A stretch of DNA of 5,127 nt, from contig JAHADO010000113.1 in NCBI GenBank assembly GCA_018375265.1, positions 1 through 5,127 of the forward strand, in the 5' to 3' direction. Positions within the stretch are counted from its first letter, which is position 1, and the number at the start of each line of letters is the position of its first letter. Shown here in pieces: positions 1 to 5,127 of this stretch. The notes under the pieces were generated by a model. That model saw only the letters and a list, made by a program, of their open reading frames with translations, ran no database searches and was not told where the DNA came from. The stretch comes from Campylobacter concisus (GTDB taxonomy: Bacteria; Campylobacterota; Campylobacteria; Campylobacterales; Campylobacteraceae). The translations under genes and the position numbers were made by a program.

Positions 1-2
1 GC

Positions 3-407
3 CAAAATTTTGAGCTTTTAAAGCGTATGATCTTAGCGCTTTTCATAAGACACAATGAAAATTTAGAAAATTTAAAAGATTTTGCCAAATTTGAAGATGT
101 ACTAGACCTGCTTTATAACCTAAAAACGCCTATAAATTTAGACGATGCAAAATACAAATCCCTCTTTTACGCAAAGGGCGATATAGATGAGCCATGTGAA
201 ATTTATGGCTTTGAGCTAAATGTCATAAAAAGACTAAAAGACGCTAAATTTGACGCAGCTGGGCTAAGCTTTAACTACGTTTGCAAAAACTGCAAAAACT
301 CATTTCCTATGCACTTTTACCGCTGTCCGGTCTGTCACGAGCTAGGAAGTGTGAAAATTTTATCCCACATCACAGAAAAACCAAGTGAAGATAGTAACAC
401 TTTTTAG
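3..407 (+). CDS. C-terminal part of a LapB-like protein with four-cysteine metal-binding tail (5' end outside window)
   Basis: The reading frame is open from the first bases of the window, so this is the 3' end of a longer gene; the ATG at 27 is probably an internal methionine. Counting from that ATG, residues 1-75 are charged and probably helical, and two CxxC knuckles follow: C86-K-N-C89 and C100-P-V-C103. The pattern YVCKNCKNSF-(x)n-YRCPVCHELGSVKI resembles the rubredoxin-like C-terminal tail of LapB/YciM, a TPR protein that controls lipopolysaccharide synthesis at the inner membrane in enterobacteria. A gene of this kind precedes rnhA in other Campylobacter and Helicobacter genomes, as far as I recall. 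The TPR repeats expected upstream are not visible here, so the LapB role is inferred from the tail alone. The end overlaps rnhA by 23 bases. Confidence 0.75.
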   Translation, partial: QNFELLKRMILALFIRHNENLENLKDFAKFEDVLDLLYNLKTPINLDDAKYKSLFYAKGDIDEPCEIYGFELNVIKRLKDAKFDAAGLSFNYVCKNCKNSFPMHFYRCPVCHELGSVKILSHITEKPSEDSNTF

Positions 408-819
408 TGACGGCTCATGCCTTGGAAACCCTGGAGCTGGCGGCTGGGCTTATATATTGAGATTTAACGAAGCGCAGAAAAAAGCAAGTGGCGGCGAGGC
501 ATATACGACAAACAACCAAATGGAGCTAAAAGCTGCGATAATGGGGCTAAAAGCACTAAAAGAGCCCTGTGAAGTAAGGCTTTTTACCGATAGCTCATAC
601 GTGGTAAATAGCATAAATGAGTGGCTTGCAAACTGGCAAAAGAGAAATTTTAAAAATGTAAAAAATGTCGAGCTTTGGCAGGAGTATTTAGAGATTTCAA
701 AGCCACATAAAGTCGTGGCTAGCTGGGTTAAGGGGCATGCTGGACACCCTGAAAACGAGGAGTGCGACCAGATGGCAAGGGATGAGGCATTAAAAATAAA
801 AGATGAGAATAAGATATGA
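385..819 (+). CDS. rnhA: Ribonuclease HI
   Basis: RNase HI cuts the RNA strand of RNA-DNA hybrids, removing R-loops and primers in the cytoplasm with Mg2+. The 144-residue protein is close to the usual 145-155. The N-terminus carries the beta-strand [14 protein letters not shown] with catalytic D9. The other active-site residues sit in classic contexts: E47 in TTNNQMEL, D69 in FTDSSYV and D128 in NEECDQMA. H118 lies in the flexible loop [12 protein letters not shown], equivalent to H124 of the E. coli enzyme. The basic handle region (about 84-92, WQKRNFK) is present. The start is GTG at 385: it gives the normal six to seven residues before the first motif, and no ATG is near. No clear Shine-Dalgarno sequence precedes it, and the start lies inside the preceding gene, so translation may be coupled. 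The stop overlaps the rnc start. Confidence 0.96.
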   Translation: MKIVTLFSDGSCLGNPGAGGWAYILRFNEAQKKASGGEAYTTNNQMELKAAIMGLKALKEPCEVRLFTDSSYVVNSINEWLANWQKRNFKNVKNVELWQEYLEISKPHKVVASWVKGHAGHPENEECDQMARDEALKIKDENKI

Positions 820-1487
820 AAAATTTAGAAGAATTTGAACGTAATCTTGGCTATAAATTTAAAAAACCTGAGCTTTTAGAAGAGGCGCTAACTCACAAGA
901 GCACTAAGCAGGCGTTAAATAACGAGAGGCTTGAGTTTTTGGGCGATGCGGTGATGGATCTGCTCGTAGCTGAGTATCTTTTTAAGAAATTTAGCAAGAT
1001 CGCAGAGGGCGATATGAGCAAACTTCGTGCCGCGCTTGTCAATGAAAAAAGCTTTGCAAATATGTCTAGACGGCTAAAAATGGGCGAGTTTTTAAGGCTT
1101 AGTCAAGCTGAGGAAAACAACGGCGGTAGAGAGAAAGATAGCATTTTAAGCGACGCATTTGAGGCAGTGATGGGCGCTATCTACCTAGAGGCTGGACTTC
1201 TTAAAGTGCGAGAAATTTCGATCGCCTTGCTTGAGCTTTGCTATCCGCAGATCGACTTTGCGCACCTTGAAAAGGACTACAAAACAGCCCTTCAAGAGGT
1301 CACTCAAGCGACCCTTGGCGTCATACCAACATACGAGCTCATAGGCTCATTTGGACCTGATCATAAGAAAGAATTTGAGATAGCCTTGCTACTAAATGGC
1401 AAAGAAATTTCACGTGCCGTTGGAAGCTCGAAAAAGCAAGCCCAACAGCTCGCAGCAAAAATTGCACTAGAAAAAATCAAAAAATAG
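816..1487 (+). CDS. rnc: Ribonuclease III
   Basis: RNase III cleaves double-stranded RNA, maturing rRNA precursors and processing mRNAs and, in Campylobacter with type II CRISPR, crRNA-tracrRNA duplexes (family knowledge). The 223-residue protein has the usual two-domain layout. The catalytic domain spans about 1-150 with the signature [13 protein letters not shown] (E37, E40, D44) and the second metal-binding pair D113 and E116 in LSDAFEA. A double-stranded-RNA-binding domain follows at about 155-222, with the loop [11 protein letters not shown] and the basic helix start [11 protein letters not shown]. All catalytic residues are present, so it should be active. The ATG at 816 overlaps the rnhA TGA as ATGA, typical of translational coupling. 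It is followed after eight bases by aroC. Confidence 0.97.
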   Translation: MKNLEEFERNLGYKFKKPELLEEALTHKSTKQALNNERLEFLGDAVMDLLVAEYLFKKFSKIAEGDMSKLRAALVNEKSFANMSRRLKMGEFLRLSQAEENNGGREKDSILSDAFEAVMGAIYLEAGLLKVREISIALLELCYPQIDFAHLEKDYKTALQEVTQATLGVIPTYELIGSFGPDHKKEFEIALLLNGKEISRAVGSSKKQAQQLAAKIALEKIKK

Positions 1488-1489
1488 GA
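1486..1489 (+). promoter_or_regulatory. Ribosome binding site (AGGA) supporting the aroC TTG start
   Basis: AGGA overlaps the rnc stop codon and lies six bases before the TTG at 1496. This spacing is right for a Shine-Dalgarno site and supports TTG as the initiation codon. Confidence 0.65.
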
Positions 1490-1495
1490 TAAATT

Positions 1496-2559
<1,064 letters not shown>

Positions 2560-2563
<4 letters not shown>

Positions 2564-2598
2564 ATTTGACTTAGCCACCAAACGATGGCTAAATTTAG
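2560..2598 (+). terminator. Imperfect stem-loop spanning the aroC stop codon, possible terminator
   Basis: TTAGCCA (2571-2577) pairs with TGGCTAA (2586-2592) around an eight-base loop. The stem can be extended below a five-base bulge by CTAAAT (2560-2565) pairing with ATTTAG (2593-2598). The aroC stop codon lies within the lower stem. A proper run of T residues is missing: only short AATTT-like stretches follow. Termination is therefore plausible but weakly supported, and the structure could equally be a 3'-end stabiliser. Confidence 0.4.
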
Positions 2599-2650
2599 AA
2601 ATTTATAGCGACTGTAAAATTTTTGGTTTAGAAAAAAACGGTGATCGATT

Positions 2651-3000
2651 TCATTTCACCTTTATATTTTCAAGATCAGCTAATACCCTGTGTCGCAGCT
2701 ACTTTGAGCGATGCTAGATGTGGCTTTGTCGCGAGTTAGAATTCTCCTCTAGCACTTCAGGATCACGCCACACACCCTCGCAGATGGCGATGACGTGCTC
2801 TGGGATGATGAGCAACAAGCGCGCCAACTAAAATTTCACCCTGTCTCGTTAAATACTCTCACCACGTCGCCAGTTGCTATGCCTTCATTTACATTTATAA
2901 GCATCGGCTACCTAGCACGCATCTTGGCGTAGTTTCTGATCACTAAGCTACTTAGCTGTGAGTGGAGGCGGTATCTTTGGTGCGAGGTTTTTGCACTCAA
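2651..3000 (-). pseudogene. Decayed C-terminal remnant of a molybdopterin S-/N-oxide reductase (TorA/BisC/DMSO reductase type)
   Basis: Reading the minus strand from 3000 down gives family-typical fragments in the right order. HQRYRLHSQL (2982-2953) is followed by a TAG (2910-2908) standing where GRE-P would be expected. In the same frame comes LINVNEGIATGDVVRVFNE (2901-2845), then a one-base slip in a G run at about 2839-2841 to GEILVGALV (2840-2814). A second shift at 2804-2813 leads to PEHVIAICEGVWRDPEVL (2803-2750). Further shifts lead to DKATSSIAQSSCDT (2730-2689) and VLADLENIKVK with a TGA (2653-2651). These match the C-terminal molybdopterin-dinucleotide-binding domain of periplasmic TMAO, DMSO and biotin-sulfoxide reductases. 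Only about 115 of roughly 800 codons survive, and nothing of the catalytic domains or Tat signal is visible. The gene is dead. Assigning TorA, BisC or DorA precisely is not possible. Confidence 0.82.
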
Positions 3001-3085
3001 ATTTGGCTTTTTTCTAAAAGATTTTTATTAAAATTTTAAACCATTTCAAACAAAATTTACAAACTAACTTTTACCAAATTTCATC

Positions 3086-3091
3086 TATAAT
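3086..3091 (+). promoter_or_regulatory. Sigma-70 -10 box (TATAAT) of the polymerase-yolD operon
   Basis: A perfect TATAAT lies six bases before the ATG at 3098. No good -35 hexamer stands at the normal distance, but Campylobacter sigma-70 promoters typically lack one and use spaced T-rich stretches, which are present at about 3005-3055. A start site about seven bases after the box would fall on or next to the A of the ATG, giving a leaderless or nearly leaderless mRNA. No Shine-Dalgarno-like sequence is present (the bases before ATG are CCTCTC). I saw no LexA-type operator. Confidence 0.6.
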
Positions 3092-3097
3092 CCTCTC

Positions 3098-4366
3098 ATG
3101 AAAAATGAAAATCCAAAGAGCAAAATTTACGCCGTTATCGACCTAAAGTCCTTTTACGCCTCGGTTGAGTGCGTCGAGCGCGGGCTTGATCCATTTAAGG
3201 CTGATCTGGTCGTGGCTGACGCTAGTCGTGGCAGTGGCGGCATCTGCTTAGCTGTTAGCCCTGTGCTTCGTGCAAAGGGAGTGAAAAACCGCTGCAGGCT
3301 CTTTGAGATACCAAGAGATATCAAATTTATCATCGCGCCGCCTAGGATGCAGTTTTACATCGACTACGCCGCAAGGATCTATGAAATTTATCTAAAATAT
3401 GTCTCCAAAGAGGACATCTATGTCTATTCGATCGATGAGTGCTTCATAGACCTCACTTCTTACTTGAAGTTTTACGCTCTTGGCGCAAAAGAGATGGCAA
3501 AGATGATGATGGATGAGATATTAAAAACGACTGGTGTAACGGCGACTTGCGGCATGGGGACAAATTTATACCTCGCAAAGATCGCGCTTGATATATTAGC
3601 AAAGCACAGCGACGATAGGATCGCATTTTTAGACGAGCGCCTTTACAAAGAGCAGCTCTGGACGCACCAGCCGCTAAGTGACTTTTGGCGTATCGGTAAG
3701 CAAACTAGGCTAAAGCTCGAAAAATGCGGCATCTTTTGCATGAAAGATATCGCAAATGCGCCAAAAAGCCTGCTTGAAAAAATTTTTGGCGTCGATGCCT
3801 ACATCACGATAGATCACGCAAACGGCATAGAGCCAACGACGATAGCTGAGATAAAGGCCTATAAACCAAGCACGAAGTCCTACTTTAGCTCGGAAATTTT
3901 GCCTAGAGACTACGAGCGCTGCGAGGCGGTGATCGTGCTAAAAGAGATGGCTGACAGGCTCGCGCTTAGGCTCATAAACAAAGATGTGAGGGCGAGTGGG
4001 CTAACGATAAATGTGAGATTTGCCGATAAGCTTGAGCCGCAGCAACGTGCGAGCATGAGGTTTAAAACGCCAACAAATGTCTCAAGCGTGCTGATGAGTG
4101 CGGCTGAGGAGCTACTTTTAAACAAGATAAAAAATGCTGGGCTAATCAGGCAAATAGGCATATCTGCAAACGATGTAGTGAAAGAAAATTTGGTTGAGTT
4201 TAGCCTGTTTGAAGATGACGCCAAAGAAAAAGCGGTGCTAAAATCTCTAAATTTGATAAAAGAGAAATTTGGTAAAAACTCGATCCTGCGCGCGATCGAC
4301 CTGCTTCCAGAGGCGACTGGGCAGGATAGAAACAAAAAGATCGGAGGACACAAGAGCGGTGAGTAA
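3098..4366 (+). CDS. Y-family translesion DNA polymerase, UvrX/YqjW (Pol V-like) type
   Basis: Y-family polymerases copy past damaged bases with low fidelity. The 422-residue protein shows the palm metal ligands D15 (VIDLKSFYASVE) and D113-E114 (YSIDECF), with Y20 at the steric-gate position that excludes ribonucleotides. A helix-hairpin-helix thumb is at about 194-213 (DFWRIGKQTRLKLEKCGI), and the little-finger domain covers about 255-370. EFSLF at 367-371 resembles the sliding-clamp motif QLSLF. The tail LKSLNLIKEKFGKNSIL and the terminal NKKIGGHK are hallmarks of the UvrX/YqjW group of Firmicutes rather than of DinB. The ATG at 3098 is the only usable start: none lies between it and D15, and an in-frame stop lies at 3065. 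It overlaps the YolD-like gene by eight bases. UmuC is the alternative name, but no UmuD is next to it. Confidence 0.93.
   Translation: MKNENPKSKIYAVIDLKSFYASVECVERGLDPFKADLVVADASRGSGGICLAVSPVLRAKGVKNRCRLFEIPRDIKFIIAPPRMQFYIDYAARIYEIYLKYVSKEDIYVYSIDECFIDLTSYLKFYALGAKEMAKMMMDEILKTTGVTATCGMGTNLYLAKIALDILAKHSDDRIAFLDERLYKEQLWTHQPLSDFWRIGKQTRLKLEKCGIFCMKDIANAPKSLLEKIFGVDAYITIDHANGIEPTTIAEIKAYKPSTKSYFSSEILPRDYERCEAVIVLKEMADRLALRLINKDVRASGLTINVRFADKLEPQQRASMRFKTPTNVSSVLMSAAEELLLNKIKNAGLIRQIGISANDVVKENLVEFSLFEDDAKEKAVLKSLNLIKEKFGKNSILRAIDLLPEATGQDRNKKIGGHKSGE
4343..4348 (+). promoter_or_regulatory. Ribosome binding site (GGAGGA) of the yolD-like gene
   Basis: GGAGGA is a strong Shine-Dalgarno sequence inside the 3' end of the polymerase gene, ten bases before the GTG at 4359. 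It decides that start over the upstream in-frame ATG at 4269, which has no such site. Confidence 0.7.
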
Positions 4367-4691
4367 AGATAGGGCAAAAATTTTTAGCTCGTTTAATCCT
4401 CTCTCAACATTGGAGCGAGCCTTGCGACAAAAAGAGCGAGAAAAATGCGAAAAACTAGAGCTTGATGAGAGCAAGGTCGATGAAATTTTAAAAAAATTAA
4501 GCGAGATAAAGATAGCTGACGAAGTGCGTGTGAGCTACCACGACGGCTTTTCATACGTAAAAAATAGCGGCCTAGTCTCAGATGTAAATTTCAAAGACAA
4601 AACCCTCATGATCGTAAAAACTAAGATCAAATTTGAGGATATAAATAGGATAGAGATCGTTAAAAAAATTTGTAGTATAAAAACTAAGTAA
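4359..4691 (+). CDS. YolD-like protein, putative partner of the Y-family polymerase
   Basis: The 110-residue protein fits the YolD-like family (Pfam YolD): an N-terminal DRAKIFSSFNPL motif at 4-15, a charged helical stretch at about 18-50, and a small beta-rich domain at about 54-102. That domain contains VRVSYHDGF, GLVSDVNFKDKTLMI and IKFEDINRIEI, which match the family's pattern of a YY/DG strand, a G-x-V-x-x-I/V turn and a closing I-x-F-D/E-D-I. In Firmicutes these proteins are encoded beside UvrX/YqjW polymerases and have been proposed to stand in for UmuD; the biochemical role is unproven. It lacks the Ser/Lys autocleavage protease of UmuD. The GTG start is chosen for its GGAGGA site and for the family N-terminus; the upstream extension is antisense-like sequence inside the polymerase gene. 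It overlaps the polymerase by eight bases and the facing gene by eight. Confidence 0.82.
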   Translation: MSKDRAKIFSSFNPLSTLERALRQKEREKCEKLELDESKVDEILKKLSEIKIADEVRVSYHDGFSYVKNSGLVSDVNFKDKTLMIVKTKIKFEDINRIEIVKKICSIKTK

Positions 4692-4699
4692 GCGTTTTT
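4679..4699. terminator. Possible weak bidirectional terminator between convergent genes
   Basis: AAAAAC (4679-4684) can pair with GTTTTT (4694-4699) around a nine-base loop, giving T runs on both strands. The stem is almost all A-T and sits within the overlapping ends of the two genes, so it is weak evidence only. Confidence 0.25.
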
Positions 4700-5127
4700 A
4701 CCTTCTCCCAAAGCTCAATGTCACCGTCTATCTCCGTAAAAATAGTCGAAATTTCTATATTTTTTACATTTAAATTTTCTTTGTATTTTTTTAAATTTCT
4801 TTGCTTTAATTTTTCTTGCAAAAAGCTAAATTCATACTTGATTTGACCTCTAGTAACGGCGATCTTGGATAAATTTTCTGCGTCAAATTTTCCAACTTTT
4901 GTAACATCAAATTTATATCCACGAACGCAAGCCTCTTTATAAACTTCAAAAAGATAGGCGTTTATAACATCTATAGAGTTTTCATGAGTGTAAAATCTAA
5001 TTAATTGTGGGTGGTTTTTATAGCCTTTTGTCAGCCCTTCTAAAACATTTTTAGCTAGCAAAGCCTCTCTCCACAGAGCCACAAGACCCTTTGCATCAAG
5101 ATATTTAAAATTTATCGTCCAGAGTCT
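4684..5127 (-). CDS. Pyrimidine-dimer DNA glycosylase/endonuclease V-like protein (start just outside window)
   Basis: The frame is open to the window edge. The 147 visible residues begin RLWTINFKYLDAKGLVALWRE, which looks like the very N-terminus of this family, so probably only one or two codons (M, or M-x) are missing. A GTG at 5082 would remove this conserved part and is not the start. The protein resembles the pyrimidine-dimer glycosylase family (Pfam Pyr_excise). Its WRE aligns by spacing with Y21-R22-E23 of T4 endonuclease V, whose E23 is catalytic, and the stretch TKGYKNHPQLIRFYTH is typical of bacterial members. In T4 the N-terminal Thr2 amine attacks the damaged nucleotide; that residue cannot be seen here. 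Such enzymes cut DNA at UV dimers. The C-terminal half (about 90-147) is lysine-rich and less recognisable. The gene converges on the yolD-like gene. The family call is from memory of the motif, hence moderate confidence. Confidence 0.72.
   Translation of the reverse strand, partial: RLWTINFKYLDAKGLVALWREALLAKNVLEGLTKGYKNHPQLIRFYTHENSIDVINAYLFEVYKEACVRGYKFDVTKVGKFDAENLSKIAVTRGQIKYEFSFLQEKLKQRNLKKYKENLNVKNIEISTIFTEIDGDIELWEKVKTLT

Larger units (their letters stand above)
2599..3097. other. Intergenic stretch between aroC and the polymerase gene
   Basis: I see no intact coding region, tRNA or repeat array here on either strand. The block 2651-3000 is the oxidoreductase remnant. The segment 3005-3085 is strongly AT-rich with spaced T and A runs and looks like the upstream part of the polymerase promoter. 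The bases 2599-2650 hold nothing I can name. Confidence 0.6.

Noticed and set aside
3040..3097. SOS (LexA) operator before the polymerase
   Set aside because: No CTG-N10-CAG or Gram-positive GAAC-N4-GTTC type palindrome is visible; Campylobacter generally lacks LexA.
2564..3097. tRNA, small RNA or CRISPR array in the gap
   Set aside because: No cloverleaf, no regularly spaced repeats; the sequence is explained by the oxidoreductase remnant and a promoter region.
4269..4358. Longer start (ATG at 4269) for the YolD-like gene
   Set aside because: The extra 30 residues are an out-of-frame reading of the polymerase tail, have no ribosome site and do not belong to the YolD family; GTG at 4359 has GGAGGA before it.
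3910..4377. Minus-strand open frame of 155 codons
   Set aside because: Antisense to the polymerase little-finger region; serine- and leucine-rich shadow without motifs.
4247..4474. Minus-strand open frame of 75 codons
   Set aside because: Opposite the polymerase tail and the YolD-like start, both of which are supported by family motifs.
5080..5082. GTG at 5082 as the start of the glycosylase-like gene
   Set aside because: The frame stays open to the window edge, and the upstream residues (RLWTINFKYLDAKGL) are part of the conserved N-terminus.

Overview
The window looks like a chromosomal segment of a Campylobacterota species, most likely a Campylobacter. Codons are A/T-rich, the hexamer AAATTT is very frequent, and the gene order [TPR/zinc-ribbon protein]-rnhA-rnc-aroC matches the order I recall from Campylobacter jejuni and Helicobacter pylori. 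The exact species cannot be fixed from the sequence alone; C. concisus-like species are a reasonable guess.

Left part (1-2563, all + strand): a tightly packed housekeeping run. It holds the 3' end of a protein with a four-cysteine LapB-like metal-binding tail, rnhA (RNase HI, GTG start, 23-base overlap with the gene before), rnc (RNase III, ATGA overlap with rnhA) and aroC (chorismate synthase, TTG start, 8 bases after rnc). The genes are very probably co-transcribed and partly translationally coupled. An imperfect stem-loop spans the aroC stop codon.

Middle part (2564-3097, 534 bases): no intact gene. On the minus strand it holds a decayed C-terminal remnant of a molybdopterin-dependent S-/N-oxide reductase (TorA/BisC/DMSO reductase type). 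The remnant can be read across one nonsense codon and about four frame changes. The last stretch before 3098 is an AT-rich promoter region with a perfect TATAAT only six bases from the next ATG.

Right part (3098-5127): a small DNA-damage cluster. A Y-family translesion DNA polymerase of the UvrX/YqjW type is followed, with an 8-base overlap, by a YolD-like partner protein. Facing them on the minus strand, with stop codons overlapping by 8 bases, is a protein resembling the pyrimidine-dimer glycosylase/endonuclease V family; its first one or two codons lie just outside the window. The polymerase would copy past lesions, the YolD-like protein may play a UmuD-like accessory role, and the glycosylase-like protein may incise UV dimers. 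The polymerase-YolD pairing is best known from Firmicutes. Together with the dead oxidoreductase beside it, this suggests that the stretch downstream of aroC is a variable spot where genes are gained and lost.
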